A stretch of 64,000 nt of DNA from Pseudomonas sediminis (GCF_002741105.1 NZ_NIQU01000004.1:232408-296407), one strand, 5' to 3'; numbered from the stretch's first letter, positions 46,481 to 55,546 are shown. Translations and numbers: made by a program. The notes: a model not told the origin generated them from the sequence alone.

Positions 46481-47761
46481 ATGACCCCGACCTTCAAGAC
46501 CTGCGCCCTGCTGCTGGGCGCGGCCACGGTGTTCGCCTGCGCCTGGCTCGGCGCCGCGCCCCATGCGCTGGCCCCCTTCGCCAAACAGCCAGCGCCACCC
46601 GCGGCCGACGCGCCACAGGCCCTGGCCGCGCACTTCGCCTCCTCCGACCTGGAGGACTTCGTCCATTCCGCCTCGATCACCGGCCTGCCCGGCGGCGACC
46701 TGATGGCGGCCTGGTTTGCCGGCAGCCGCGAAGGCGCTGCCGATGTGCAGATCCGCGCCGCACGCTTCGATGCCGCCAGCGGTCGGTGGAGCGGCGAGCG
46801 CGTGCTGGCCACGCGCGAATCGACCCAGCGCGCGGTCGGCAAGCACATCCGCAAGCTGGGCAACCCGGTGATCAGCCTGGCGCCGGACAATCGCCTCTGG
46901 CTGTTCTACGTCTCGGTATCGCTCGGCGGCTGGGCTGGTAGCGCGGTCAACGCCATGGTCTCCGACGACCTCGGTGAAACCTGGTCGGCGCCGCGCCAAC
47001 TGGTCACCAGCCCGTTTCTGAATATCAGCACCCTGGTGCGCGCCGCGCCGGTGTTCCATGCCGACGGCAGCATCGGCCTGCCGGTGTATCACGAGTTCCT
47101 CGGCAAGTTTCCCGAGTACCTGCACCTGAGCGCGAATGGCGAGGTGCTGGGCAAGTACCGCATCGGCAAGGGCCGTTACTCCCTGCAACCGACCGTCGTG
47201 GCGCTGGACGAGCGCCGTGCCGTGGCCCTGCTGCGCTATGCCGGTGAGGAGCATCACCGCGTGCTGGCCAGTTACAGCGAAGACGCCGGGCGTAGCTGGA
47301 GCCGACCGGAACCAGTAGAACCGAGCAACCCCAACTCGTCCCTGGCGGCGGTCGGTCGCCCCGACGGCAGCCTGCTGGTGGCGATGAACGACCTGGAGGA
47401 CGGCCGTTTCCGCCTGACCCTCTACGCCACCGACGCCAAGCTGGGTAACTGGCGCACCCTGGGCGAGCTGGACGAGACGCCCAACCCCTGGGGCGAGCCG
47501 ATCCCAGGCGACGAATTTCCCGCCGTGGTCAGCGAGAAATACCGCGCCAGCGGCGGCAAGCCCGAGCAGCAGGCGCGCTTTCTCGAACAGGTAACGGCAC
47601 GCATGTGCAGCGCCGAAGGCTGCACCTTCGACTACGAGTACCCCTACTTCACCCGCGACCGCGAGGGCACCTACCACCTCGTCTATTCATGGAACGACAT
47701 GTTCATCAAGCACCTGGCCTTCAACGAGGCCTGGCTGTCGGAGCGCCGCCCGCATGACTGA
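46481..47761 (+). CDS. Sialidase-like (BNR repeat) exported protein
   Basis: A 426-residue protein with an N-terminal hydrophobic segment (about 7-30) acting as signal peptide or anchor. The body is a six-bladed sialidase-type propeller. Asp boxes are visible (S-D-D-x-G-E-T-W at about 168-175 and S-E-D-A-G-R-S-W later), as is an early WFAGSREGAADVQI that replaces the usual FRIP area and contains an Arg. The family includes true sialidases and many uncharacterised glycosidases; the substrate here may be a surface glycan, but this is inference. Its stop overlaps the next gene by 8 bases. Confidence 0.82.
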   Translation: MTPTFKTCALLLGAATVFACAWLGAAPHALAPFAKQPAPPAADAPQALAAHFASSDLEDFVHSASITGLPGGDLMAAWFAGSREGAADVQIRAARFDAASGRWSGERVLATRESTQRAVGKHIRKLGNPVISLAPDNRLWLFYVSVSLGGWAGSAVNAMVSDDLGETWSAPRQLVTSPFLNISTLVRAAPVFHADGSIGLPVYHEFLGKFPEYLHLSANGEVLGKYRIGKGRYSLQPTVVALDERRAVALLRYAGEEHHRVLASYSEDAGRSWSRPEPVEPSNPNSSLAAVGRPDGSLLVAMNDLEDGRFRLTLYATDAKLGNWRTLGELDETPNPWGEPIPGDEFPAVVSEKYRASGGKPEQQARFLEQVTARMCSAEGCTFDYEYPYFTRDREGTYHLVYSWNDMFIKHLAFNEAWLSERRPHD

Positions 47762-48353
47762 CTTCTGGCTGCCGCACCTGGCCTTCGCCCTGCTGGTTTT
47801 CCTGATCCTCACGCGACTGACGCGCAATACGACCCAGCGCGGCATCCTGCTGGCAGGCAGCCTGCTGCTCAGCCTGGTTCCGGTGCAGGGCATCAGCCTG
47901 GCGCTGCAGTTGCGCACCTATATCGGCGACCTGTCGGTGGCCAGCCTGGTGCTGCTCGGCTGGTCGACCCTGAGTCGTTTCGGCGTGCCACCTGCCAGCG
48001 CCGGTGATCGCCTGGCCAGCCTGGCGCTGTTCGCCGGCCTGGCCGTGCTGCTCTACCCGGCGGCGCTGGGCCTGAGTTATGCCGACCCCTACCAGCTCGG
48101 CTTCGAACCACGGCCGATGCTAATGGTGCTGGGCCTGCTGTGCGTGGTGCTGATCGTCCAGCGCAGCTGGCTCGGCGCCCTGGCGCTGGTACTGGCGACC
48201 CTGGCCTTCGCCCTGCGCCTGGGCGCATCGGAAAACTACTGGGACTACCTGATCGACCCCTACCTGGCCCTCTACAGCCTCGGCGCGCTGCTTCTGGCAG
48301 GCGGACGCTGGCTGCTGATTCGACTCTCGACTCGAACAAGGAACCTCGCATGA
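47754..48353 (+). CDS. Inner-membrane protein of unknown function
   Basis: A 199-residue hydrophobic protein with about six membrane helices and short loops; I recognise no family. Its start lies within the end of the sialidase-like gene and its stop overlaps the LtaS-like gene (ATGA), so it is translated in step with both and probably works with them at the membrane. The conserved-looking loop (SYADPYQLGFEPRP) on one side may be a substrate or partner contact. Confidence 0.75.
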   Translation: MTDFWLPHLAFALLVFLILTRLTRNTTQRGILLAGSLLLSLVPVQGISLALQLRTYIGDLSVASLVLLGWSTLSRFGVPPASAGDRLASLALFAGLAVLLYPAALGLSYADPYQLGFEPRPMLMVLGLLCVVLIVQRSWLGALALVLATLAFALRLGASENYWDYLIDPYLALYSLGALLLAGGRWLLIRLSTRTRNLA

Positions 48354-50386
48354 GCTGGTTGAAATCCCGCCGCCTGCATTACCTGGCAGGCCTCACGACG
48401 CTGCTGTTCGTGCTATTCGCCAGCTTGCGCGGGCTTTTCCTGCTGGGCTTCTTCGCTGTTGAGAGCATCAGCGAGCCGGACGTGCTGCCGACCCTCGGCA
48501 TCGGCCTGCGCTTCGACCTGCGTCTGGCCCTGCTGTTGATGCTGCCGGTTGGCCTCCTGCTGGCGCTACCAAAGCTGCGCCTGGCGCGCTTTCGCGCCAT
48601 ACGCTGGTTGCTGCGCGGCTATCTACTGCTGGCCGTGGCGGCGCTGGGCCTGCTGTACATAGTCGACTTCGGCCACTACGCCTATCTGGGTGTGCGCCTC
48701 AACGCCACGGTGCTGCGCTTTGCCGGCGATGCGCAGATTTCCGCCGGCATGCTCTGGCAGACCTACCCGGTACTGTGGATAACCCTGGCCTGGCTGGCCG
48801 GTGTGGCACTGTGGGCCTGGGCGTTGCTACGCCTGGAGCGCGCCACCCTGGATCGCCCCGCCAGCGGCAAGGTTGGTGTGCTGCCAGCCCTTGGCGGTGC
48901 GGCAGTGGTGGGCGTGCTGGTATTCTTCGGCCTGCTCGGCCGCGCCAGCGCGCTGAATCTGGAGAACCCGGTGCCGCTGCGCTGGAGCGATGCCTTCTAC
49001 AGCGGCAACAGCCAGATCGGCGCGCTCGGCCTCAACCCGGCGCTGTTTCTCTTCGACACCCTCAAGCTCGAACCCGCCGCCTTCGACGAAGCGGCCGCGC
49101 GCGAGCACTACGAGGTGGTTGCCGATTACCTGGGCGTCAGCGAGCGTGATGCGCAGGGGCTGAACTTCTTCCGGCACCAGCCGGTGCAAGCGCATCGCAT
49201 TCAGGCCGAGCGCCAGCCCAACGTGGTTTTCGTCATGCTCGAATCCCTCGGCACCAGCGCCGTCGGCGCCTACGGCAACCCGCTGAACCCGACGCCGAAC
49301 CTGGATCGTCTGGCCCAGCAAAGCTGGTTCTTCCGACACTTCTACGTGCCGGTCACCGGCACCGCCAAGACGGTGTGGGCGAGTATCACCGGCATCCCCG
49401 ACGTGTCGCGCCAGGAGACCGCCACGCGCAACCCGCTGATCGCCCGCCAGCGCACGCTGATCAACGCGCTCAACGGTTATGAGAAGTTCTACATGATCGG
49501 CGGCAACGCCGGCTGGGCCAATATCAATGCGTTGATCCGCCAGAGCATCGACGACGTGCAGCTCTATGAGGAGCGTCACTGGCAGTCGCCACAGGTGGAC
49601 GTGTGGGGCATTTCCGACCTGGATTTCTTCAAGGAAAGCACGCGCCTTCTCGGCGCCCTACCCAAGGACAAACCGTTCTTCGCCTACCTGCAGACCTCCG
49701 GCAACCACCGGCCCTTCACCATCCCCAAGGACAACGACAGCTTCGAGCCGCTCGACCTGCCGCTGGAACAGGTGCAGCAGGCCGGCTCGCGCAGCGTCGA
49801 GCAGTACAACGCGGTGCGCCTGCTGGACTTCAATATCGGTCGCCTGATGGAGCTAGCCAAGGAGCAAGGCTTCTACGACGACACCATCTTCGTCTTCTTC
49901 GGCGACCACAACACCCGCATCAGCCAGATTCCGCACATGGCGCCAGCCTTCGAGCAACTGGGGCTGGAGAGCAACAACGTGCCGCTGCTGATCCACGCGC
50001 CGAAATGGCTGGCGCCGCGCGAGTTCGACGAAGCCGTGGGTCTGGCCGACCTGCTGCCGACCGTAGCCGGCATGGTCGGCGTGCCCTTCGATAACGGCGG
50101 CCTCGGTCGTGACCTGCAACTGCCGGCGCCGGAAGGTGAGCGCGTGGTGCCGCTGGTGCTGCAGGAAGGCACCTTCCCGGTGATCGGCGCGGTGACCCGA
50201 GATTTTCTCGTGCAGATGCAGCACGACGGTAGTTCGCCGACCCTGCACGACCTGCGCTCGCCGACGCCACGCGACAACGTCGCCGAGCGCCACCCGCAAG
50301 AGTTCCAGCGCCTGCTGGGGCTAAGCCGTGGCCTGCATGAAGCAGCGCGCTTGCAGATGTATCGCAACGTACAAGCAGAGAAGTGA
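48350..50386 (+). CDS. LtaS-like sulfatase-family phosphoglycerol/phosphoethanolamine transferase
   Basis: A 678-residue membrane enzyme: five N-terminal helices (about 12-180), a linker and a large periplasmic sulfatase-fold domain. The metal-binding start is FVMLESLGTSAVGAYG; the nucleophile Thr is expected in PVTGTAKTVWASITGIP; and the later metal site is VFFGDHNTRIS. LtaS-type enzymes move phosphoglycerol, while OpgB/EptA relatives move other phospho groups. Gram-negative members modify periplasmic glucans or surface glycans. The start at 48350 has AAGGAA upstream and couples to the previous gene. Last gene of the BqsR-box operon. Confidence 0.88.
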   Translation: MSWLKSRRLHYLAGLTTLLFVLFASLRGLFLLGFFAVESISEPDVLPTLGIGLRFDLRLALLLMLPVGLLLALPKLRLARFRAIRWLLRGYLLLAVAALGLLYIVDFGHYAYLGVRLNATVLRFAGDAQISAGMLWQTYPVLWITLAWLAGVALWAWALLRLERATLDRPASGKVGVLPALGGAAVVGVLVFFGLLGRASALNLENPVPLRWSDAFYSGNSQIGALGLNPALFLFDTLKLEPAAFDEAAAREHYEVVADYLGVSERDAQGLNFFRHQPVQAHRIQAERQPNVVFVMLESLGTSAVGAYGNPLNPTPNLDRLAQQSWFFRHFYVPVTGTAKTVWASITGIPDVSRQETATRNPLIARQRTLINALNGYEKFYMIGGNAGWANINALIRQSIDDVQLYEERHWQSPQVDVWGISDLDFFKESTRLLGALPKDKPFFAYLQTSGNHRPFTIPKDNDSFEPLDLPLEQVQQAGSRSVEQYNAVRLLDFNIGRLMELAKEQGFYDDTIFVFFGDHNTRISQIPHMAPAFEQLGLESNNVPLLIHAPKWLAPREFDEAVGLADLLPTVAGMVGVPFDNGGLGRDLQLPAPEGERVVPLVLQEGTFPVIGAVTRDFLVQMQHDGSSPTLHDLRSPTPRDNVAERHPQEFQRLLGLSRGLHEAARLQMYRNVQAEK

Positions 50387-50395
50387 GCACACTTG

Positions 50396-50474
50396 TGGGA
50401 GGCGCTTTAGCGGCGAGCTTTTATCGCGGCTGAAGCCGCTCCTACGGAGTGTGTAGGAGCAGCTTCAGCCGCGA
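50396..50474. repeat. REP-like inverted pair, copy 2, with a third variant unit
   Basis: Units at 50424-50445 and 50453-50474 are inverted copies of the family at 43355-43415, with one mismatch in the second, separated by 7 bases. A shorter variant (GTGGGAGGCGC...) precedes at 50396-50416. The element lies between the convergent LtaS-like and AraC genes. Confidence 0.85.
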
Positions 50475-50489
50475 ATGCCATCGATCATC

Positions 50490-51482
50490 TCAGGCGCGAA
50501 AGCGACTCGGCGGCACGCCGCTCCAACGTTGGAAAGCATGCCGAAAGCTGGCGGTTTCGCTGAAGCCCAGCACTTCGGCGATGCGATACACCGGCCATTG
50601 CTGCTCATTGAGCAGAGCCTTGGCACGCTCGAAGCGCAACTCGTCGAGCAGGCCCTGATAGCTGGTACCCAGTTCCTGCAGGTGGCGACGCAAGGTACGC
50701 GGCGAGCAGTGCATCTGCTGCGCCAGGTTCTCCAGCCCCGGCGGCTCGGCCAACTGTGCGGCCAGCAACTGGCGCACCCGCTCCAGCCAGGCCTGGCGGC
50801 TGCTGAACTCGGCGTTCAGGCGACGGCAGCGCTCGACCATATCGCCATGGGTGACGCTGTCGGCCAGCGGCAGGCGGCGCTCCAGCAACGCGGCAGGAAA
50901 GGCGAAGGCATTGCGCTGCGCCTCGAAGCGCAGCGCGCAGGGAAAACTCTTGGCATAGCGCTTCATATAGCGCGGCTGGGCATAGGTGAACTCGGCACCC
51001 TCCAGCGGTATCGGCTGACGCAGCAGTTCGTCACCGATCAGCTTCAGCGAAGCCAGGCACATCTCCACGTTGAACACTTCCAGCGCCTCGGCATCGCGAT
51101 AGCCGCTGGCGCAGATCCAGGCCAGTTCGCCTTCCACCTGTAGATCGAGACGGAAATAGGTGCCGAGCAGCGCAGGGTACTGCAACAGCAGGCGCCAGGC
51201 GTCACCAAAGGTGGCAGCCGAGAGCGCGGCGTAACCGAGCAGCCCATAGGAGGAAACATGCAGGCTGCGCCCCAACTCCAGCCCCATGTCGGCACGCAGG
51301 GCCAGGGCATTGGCACACACCTGCAACTCCTGCACCCGGGTGATGCGCGCGTCGGCATTGTCCAGATCAGCCGCACCAATACCGCTCCCGGCCAGCAATT
51401 GCGGGCGCAACTCGGGCTGGTCGGCAAAGCGTTGCAGGATCAGGGAAACCACGTGCAGGGTGGTCAGCGAGGCGTGCAGCAT
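50490..51482 (-). CDS. AraC-family regulator with Arabinose_bd-type N-terminus
   Basis: A 330-residue regulator. The N-terminal half (about 1-200) fits the Arabinose_bd domain seen in OruR/ArgR-like and MmsR-like regulators (LGRSLHVSSYGLLGYAALSAATFGDAWRLL in parts). The C-terminal AraC double helix-turn-helix covers about 230-328 (NLAQQMHCSPRTLRRHLQELGTSY, VYRIAEVLGFSETASFRHAFQRWSGVPPSRFR in parts). It could regulate the downstream or divergent genes, but no target is evident. Confidence 0.88.
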   Translation of the reverse strand: MLHASLTTLHVVSLILQRFADQPELRPQLLAGSGIGAADLDNADARITRVQELQVCANALALRADMGLELGRSLHVSSYGLLGYAALSAATFGDAWRLLLQYPALLGTYFRLDLQVEGELAWICASGYRDAEALEVFNVEMCLASLKLIGDELLRQPIPLEGAEFTYAQPRYMKRYAKSFPCALRFEAQRNAFAFPAALLERRLPLADSVTHGDMVERCRRLNAEFSSRQAWLERVRQLLAAQLAEPPGLENLAQQMHCSPRTLRRHLQELGTSYQGLLDELRFERAKALLNEQQWPVYRIAEVLGFSETASFRHAFQRWSGVPPSRFRA

Positions 51483-51562
51483 GATGCGTTCCGTGGGGGA
51501 AGACTGAGAATAGAACGCAAGAAATATGCCGCGAGGGGCGGGTCAACGCCCGCCCGATACGA

Positions 51563-52357
51563 TCAACGGTTACGCAGGATGGCGTTGATGAAGTCGCCCT
51601 GGTTGGCTTCATCTGGATGGGTGGTGAACTGCAGCTGACCATCCTTCTCATGCAGTTTCATCGCCTCGCCGAAGCGGCAGTCGACACCCTTGAGGGTCTT
51701 GGCTTCGGCCTTGTAGCGGTCATCACGGCCGCACAGATAGGCCATCTGATTGACCACCTCGCCGCAGAAGCTCGGCACGCTGAGGCCAATCAGTTGCTCG
51801 TCGCTGATCGCGCTCCAGTCCACCTTGGTCGCCAGCGAGGTACCGCAGGCCTTGGTGGCTTCGCCGTCCATTTGCTGCAGGCGCGCACTGTAATCGGCAA
51901 CACGCTGCTTGCGGTCGAAGGCAGCCAGGCGCGCCTGCAGGCCATCCTTTTCCTGCTTCTCATAGAGTGCCAGGAGATCCTTCGGCTTGAGCGCCTTGGT
52001 CTTGTCCTCGTTGTAGCTGAGTTCGAAGCCCTGAGTGTTCGGCAGGTTGAGCTGGTAGCTCTCGCCGCTCCAAGCGCGCCGCTTGTTCAACAGGTTGTAG
52101 TCACGACCATCGAGACGGATGCCATAGTCGCGCTGCTCGTTGCCCAGCTCGCGAACGTCGGTAAGGAACACCACTTCGTCGAGCGGGTGATTGATGCCGC
52201 GCACCTGCACCAGCGCCTGCGTGCCGTCAGCGGAAGGGGCCAGCGCCAGGCTCACGCCCTGGCCGGCATCGAATACCTGCGGATGCTTGGCCAGATCCAG
52301 CGCAGCGGCTTGAAGGGAAAGCAGGGAGAGGGCAACGAGCGAAACGTACTGTTTCAT
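51563..52357 (-). CDS. Secreted protein of unknown function
   Basis: A 264-residue exported protein with a signal peptide at 1-19 (AAA before LDLAKH). I do not recognise a family. The mature part is mixed alpha/beta with a Lys/Glu-rich central helix (about 130-170) and four Cys near the C-terminus (KACGTS, PSFCGEV, YLCGRDD, VDCRFGE) that could form two disulfides via DsbA. A TATACT -10 candidate lies on the minus strand at 52396-52391. The gene stands alone between the AraC and adhA genes. Confidence 0.72.
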   Translation of the reverse strand: MKQYVSLVALSLLSLQAAALDLAKHPQVFDAGQGVSLALAPSADGTQALVQVRGINHPLDEVVFLTDVRELGNEQRDYGIRLDGRDYNLLNKRRAWSGESYQLNLPNTQGFELSYNEDKTKALKPKDLLALYEKQEKDGLQARLAAFDRKQRVADYSARLQQMDGEATKACGTSLATKVDWSAISDEQLIGLSVPSFCGEVVNQMAYLCGRDDRYKAEAKTLKGVDCRFGEAMKLHEKDGQLQFTTHPDEANQGDFINAILRNR

Positions 52358-52475
52358 GACGACACGTCCTTGTTCGGATGAAGAGCGCACAGTATAGCCC
52401 GCCACCTGGCGGCGATCTGTGCGCCCGTCCGCGTCCGTTCTGTAGGAAAGTTGCCAGTCCGTGGCCTTGCTCGAA

Positions 52476-53498
52476 TCAGAACTGCAACACCACCCGCCCC
52501 TCGATCTGCCCACCGCGCATCTGATCGAAGATGCCATTGATGTTGTCGAGCTTGTCGCTGTGCACCGTGGCCTTGACCAAACCCTCGCCAGCGAAATCCA
52601 GCGCTTCCTGCAGATCGGCGCGAGTCCCGACGATCGAGCCGGTGATCGTGATGGCCTTGAGCACCACATCGAAGATCGGCGTGGGGAAGTCACCCGGCGG
52701 CAGGCCGACCAGGGCCACCGTACCGTGCCGGCGTGCCATGCCGATGGCCTGGCCGAAGGCAGCGTTGGACACCGCAGTGACCAGCACGCCGTGAGCGCCG
52801 CCGATATCGCGCTGCACCACCTCGGCGGGGTTTTCCTTGCGCGCGTTGATGGTCAGGCTGGCGCCGAGCTTGCGCGCCAGTTCCAGCTTGGCGTCGTCGA
52901 CGTCCACCGCAATCACGTGCAGGCCCATGGCGCGGGCATACTGCACCGCAACGTGGCCGAGGCCGCCGATACCGGAGATCGCCACCCACTGGCCGGGGCG
53001 CGCCCTGGTTTCCTTGAGGCCCTTGTAAACCGTCACGCCGGCGCAGAGGATCGGCGCGATCTCGAGGAAGTCGACGTTCTTCGGCAAAATGCCGACGTAG
53101 TTCGGGTCAGCCAGCACGTATTCGGCGTAGCCGCCATTGATCGAATAACCGGTGTTCTGCTGACCCTCGCACAGGGTTTCCCAGCCGGTCAGGCAGTGCT
53201 CGCAGCAGCCGCAGGCGGTGTACAGCCAGGGCACGCCGACGCGGTCGCCCTCCTTGACCCGCGTGACGCCGCTGCCGACCGCTGCCACGTAGCCGACCCC
53301 TTCATGGCCGGGAATGAATGGCAGGCTCGGCTTCACCGGCCAGTCGCCTTCGGCGGCGTGCAGGTCGGTATGGCAGACGCCCGAGGCCTCGATCTTCACC
53401 AGAATCTGCCCGGGGCCAGGCAGCGGGGTTTTCACCTCCTCGATACGCAGCGGCTCACCAAAGGCGTGGACGACTGCGGCTTTCATGGTCCGGTTCAT
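52476..53498 (-). CDS. adhA: Zinc-dependent alcohol dehydrogenase, AdhA/AdhP type
   Basis: A 340-residue medium-chain dehydrogenase for primary alcohols such as ethanol. The catalytic zinc ligands are Cys in [15 protein letters not shown], His in GHEGVG and a later Cys (ILCAGVTVY); the structural zinc is held by the four-Cys lobe [15 protein letters not shown]. The cofactor loop is [16 protein letters not shown]. The start at 53498 has GAGGAA seven bases upstream. It is divergent from purE, as PA5427 is in P. aeruginosa from memory. Confidence 0.95.
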   Translation of the reverse strand: MNRTMKAAVVHAFGEPLRIEEVKTPLPGPGQILVKIEASGVCHTDLHAAEGDWPVKPSLPFIPGHEGVGYVAAVGSGVTRVKEGDRVGVPWLYTACGCCEHCLTGWETLCEGQQNTGYSINGGYAEYVLADPNYVGILPKNVDFLEIAPILCAGVTVYKGLKETRARPGQWVAISGIGGLGHVAVQYARAMGLHVIAVDVDDAKLELARKLGASLTINARKENPAEVVQRDIGGAHGVLVTAVSNAAFGQAIGMARRHGTVALVGLPPGDFPTPIFDVVLKAITITGSIVGTRADLQEALDFAGEGLVKATVHSDKLDNINGIFDQMRGGQIEGRVVLQF

Positions 53499-53651
53499 GC
53501 GCGGTTCCTCTTGCATGCGAGTGTCTGTCCAGTGTGCGCACGCAGCCCACGCCGGCATTGCTCCAGAGCAAGGTTTAGGCGGTTTTCACCCTCTGCCACA
53601 GCTTGCATGACAAACGGTCATCGCCACTGCCCGCCAGCAGTGGCTTTGCGT

Positions 53652-53657
53652 TATACT
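53652..53657 (+). promoter_or_regulatory. Candidate -10 of the purE leader
   Basis: TATACT, part of TTATACT, is 38 bases ahead of the leader ORF. No good -35 stands at 17 bases. Confidence 0.45.
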
Positions 53658-53694
53658 GCGCGGCCTTCGGCCGGCAGCACCCGGCCAACGAATC

Positions 53695-53739
53695 ATGACA
53701 AGCCACGCTGGCCCGCCCGCGTGGCTTGTTGGTTTTTGA
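53695..53739 (+). CDS. Putative 14-residue purE leader peptide
   Basis: The short [17 protein letters not shown] lies between the promoter candidate and purE. It begins 3 bases before a terminator stem, and its stop codon overlaps the end of the T run. No clear ribosome site precedes it, so translation is uncertain. Its exact match to the hairpin is what draws attention; see the terminator entry. Confidence 0.35.
   Translation: MTSHAGPPAWLVGF
53698..53737 (+). terminator. Intrinsic terminator in the purE leader (attenuator candidate)
   Basis: A perfect 11-bp stem ACAAGCCACGC / GCGTGGCTTGT (53698-53708, 53719-53729) with a 10-base loop is followed by TGGTTTTT. It stands 38 bases before the purE ATG, downstream of the promoter candidate, so it can only act on purEK transcription. 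An upstream GGCC-rich hairpin (53661-53673) might take part in switching. Confidence 0.8.
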
Positions 53740-53774
53740 CGCGCCGCGAGGCGCCCGAGAGAAGAGGCACGACG

Positions 53775-54266
53775 ATGAGCGCACTGGTTGGCGTGATCAT
53801 GGGCTCCAAGTCCGATTGGTCCACCCTTAGCCACACCGCCGAGATGCTGGACAAGCTGGGCATTCCCCACGAGGTCAAGGTGGTCTCCGCCCACCGCACC
53901 CCGGACCTGCTGTTCCAGTACGCCGAAGAGGCTGAAGCACGCGGCATTCAGGTGATCATCGCCGGTGCCGGTGGCGCCGCTCACCTGCCGGGCATGTGCG
54001 CGGCCAAGACCCACCTCCCGGTGCTCGGCGTACCGGTGCAGTCGTCGATGCTCTCGGGCGTCGACTCGCTGCTGTCGATCGTGCAGATGCCGGCCGGCAT
54101 TCCGGTCGCCACCCTGGCCATCGGCAAGGCCGGTGCAGTCAACGCCGCCCTGCTGGCCGCCAGCATCCTCGGTCACCAGCACCCGCAGTTCCATGCGGCG
54201 CTGAAGCAGTTCCGTCAGGAACAGACCGATACCGTGCTGAGCAACCCGGACCCGCGCGAGGCCTGA
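53775..54266 (+). CDS. purE: N5-carboxyaminoimidazole ribonucleotide mutase, PurE
   Basis: A 163-residue class I PurE that rearranges N5-CAIR to CAIR in purine synthesis. The family motif [10 protein letters not shown] starts the protein; the catalytic His is in SAHRTPD and the second signature is [16 protein letters not shown] lies ahead of the ATG. It pairs with purK 147 bases downstream, the gap being occupied by a palindromic element. The leader upstream carries a strong terminator. Confidence 0.97.
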   Translation: MSALVGVIMGSKSDWSTLSHTAEMLDKLGIPHEVKVVSAHRTPDLLFQYAEEAEARGIQVIIAGAGGAAHLPGMCAAKTHLPVLGVPVQSSMLSGVDSLLSIVQMPAGIPVATLAIGKAGAVNAALLAASILGHQHPQFHAALKQFRQEQTDTVLSNPDPREA

Positions 54267-54301
54267 CGCCCATTCCATCAGGGGCTGCGACACGGCGCAT
54301 T

Positions 54302-54374
54302 TGAACGCTGTGCGCTGCTCGGAATGCTCATTTACCGGCGTAAACTCCGCTTCCTGCGCTGCGGGCAGCGTTCA
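54302..54374. repeat. Long palindromic element, copy 2
   Basis: The outer arms TGAACGCTG / CAGCGTTCA (54302-54310, 54366-54374) enclose the same core as at 21887-21904 (CTCGGAATGCTCATTTAC at 54318-54335). It lies between purE and purK, inside the presumed operon. Confidence 0.78.
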
Positions 54375-54413
54375 ACTGCTTGGTCTCGCCACCTGCTGAA
54401 AAGGGGCTTTGTT

Positions 54414-55499
54414 ATGAAAATCGGTGTGATCGGTGGCGGCCAACTGGGCCGCATGATGGCCCTGGCGGGCACCCCGCTGGGCATGAACTTCGCCTTCCTC
54501 GACCCGGCGCCGGACGCCTGCGCGCAGGCGCTCGGCGAGCATATCCGTGCCGACTACGGCGATCAGGATCACCTGCGCCAGCTGGCCGACGAGGTCGACC
54601 TGGTCACCTTCGAATTCGAGAGCGTGCCGGCCGAAACCGTCGCCTTCCTCTCGCAGTTCGTGCCGGTCTATCCGGGTGCAGAGGCACTGCGCATCGCCCG
54701 CGATCGCTGGTTCGAGAAGTCCATGTTCCGCGAGCTGGGCATCCCCACCCCCGAGTTCGCCGACATCCAGTCGCAGGCTGATCTGGACGCCGCGGTGGCC
54801 AGCATTGGCCTGCCGGCGGTGATGAAGACCCGCACCCTGGGTTATGACGGCAAGGGCCAGAAAGTCCTGCGCAAGCCCGAAGACGTCACTGGCGCCTTCG
54901 CCGAACTGGGCAGCGTGCCGTGCATCCTCGAGGGCTTCGTACCCTTCACCGGCGAGGTGTCGCTGATCGCCGTGCGCGCCCGTGACGGCGAAACGCGCTT
55001 CTACCCGCTGGTGCACAACACCCACGACAGCGGCATCCTCGCCCTGTCCGTCGCCAGCACCGATCATCCGCTGCAGGCGCTGGCCGAGGACTACGTCGGC
55101 CGCGTACTGGACAAGCTCGACTACGTCGGCGTGCTGGCCTTCGAGTTCTTCGAGGTGGACGGCGGCCTCAAGGCCAACGAGATCGCCCCGCGCGTGCACA
55201 ACTCCGGGCACTGGACCATCGAAGGCGCCGAGTGCAGCCAGTTCGAGAACCACCTGCGCGCCGTCGCCGGCCTGCCGCTGGGTTCCACCGCCAAATTGGG
55301 TGAAAGCGCCATGCTCAACTTCATCGGCGCAGTGCCGCCGGTGGACAAGGTGATCAGCGTTGCCGACTGCCATCTGCACCACTACGGCAAGGCCTTCAAG
55401 GCCGGGCGCAAGGTCGGTCATGCCACCCTGCGCTGCGCCGACCGCGCCAGCCTGGATGCGCGTATCGCCGACGTTCAGACGTTGATCGCCGAAGTCTGA
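54414..55499 (+). CDS. purK: N5-carboxyaminoimidazole ribonucleotide synthase, PurK
   Basis: A 361-residue ATP-grasp enzyme that makes N5-CAIR from AIR, bicarbonate and ATP, supplying PurE. The N-terminus is IGVIGGGQLGRMMA; the ATP-grasp lid and metal sites are in KTRTLGYDGKGQ, CILEGFVPF and ANEIAPRVHNSGHWT. The start at 54414 has AGGGG upstream. A short open frame before it is within the palindromic element and not coding. Confidence 0.97.
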   Translation: MKIGVIGGGQLGRMMALAGTPLGMNFAFLDPAPDACAQALGEHIRADYGDQDHLRQLADEVDLVTFEFESVPAETVAFLSQFVPVYPGAEALRIARDRWFEKSMFRELGIPTPEFADIQSQADLDAAVASIGLPAVMKTRTLGYDGKGQKVLRKPEDVTGAFAELGSVPCILEGFVPFTGEVSLIAVRARDGETRFYPLVHNTHDSGILALSVASTDHPLQALAEDYVGRVLDKLDYVGVLAFEFFEVDGGLKANEIAPRVHNSGHWTIEGAECSQFENHLRAVAGLPLGSTAKLGESAMLNFIGAVPPVDKVISVADCHLHHYGKAFKAGRKVGHATLRCADRASLDARIADVQTLIAEV

Positions 55500-55520
55500 C
55501 AGATCGATTCGCAGCTAGAC

Positions 55521-55546
55521 TCTTGAACGACGGTGGTCGTTCAAGA
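55521..55546 (+). promoter_or_regulatory. Inverted repeat covering the ribosome-site area of the binding-protein gene
   Basis: The perfect 10-bp arms TCTTGAACGA (55521-55530) and TCGTTCAAGA (55537-55546) enclose a 6-base loop. The 3' arm contains CAAGA, next to the only purine-rich stretch ahead of the ATG at 55554. It may be an operator, a weak purK terminator, or a structure that hides the ribosome site. Confidence 0.5.

Noticed and set aside
46334..47677. A 447-codon minus-strand open frame
   Set aside because: It is antisense to the sialidase-like gene, which has Asp boxes and tight operon spacing. The antisense product is Arg/Gly/Ala-rich with no domain.
52461..54266. A 601-codon plus-strand open frame covering adhA and purE
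   Set aside because: Its first two thirds are antisense to the clear zinc alcohol dehydrogenase. Only the last 163 codons are real (purE), which has its own start and ribosome site at 53775.
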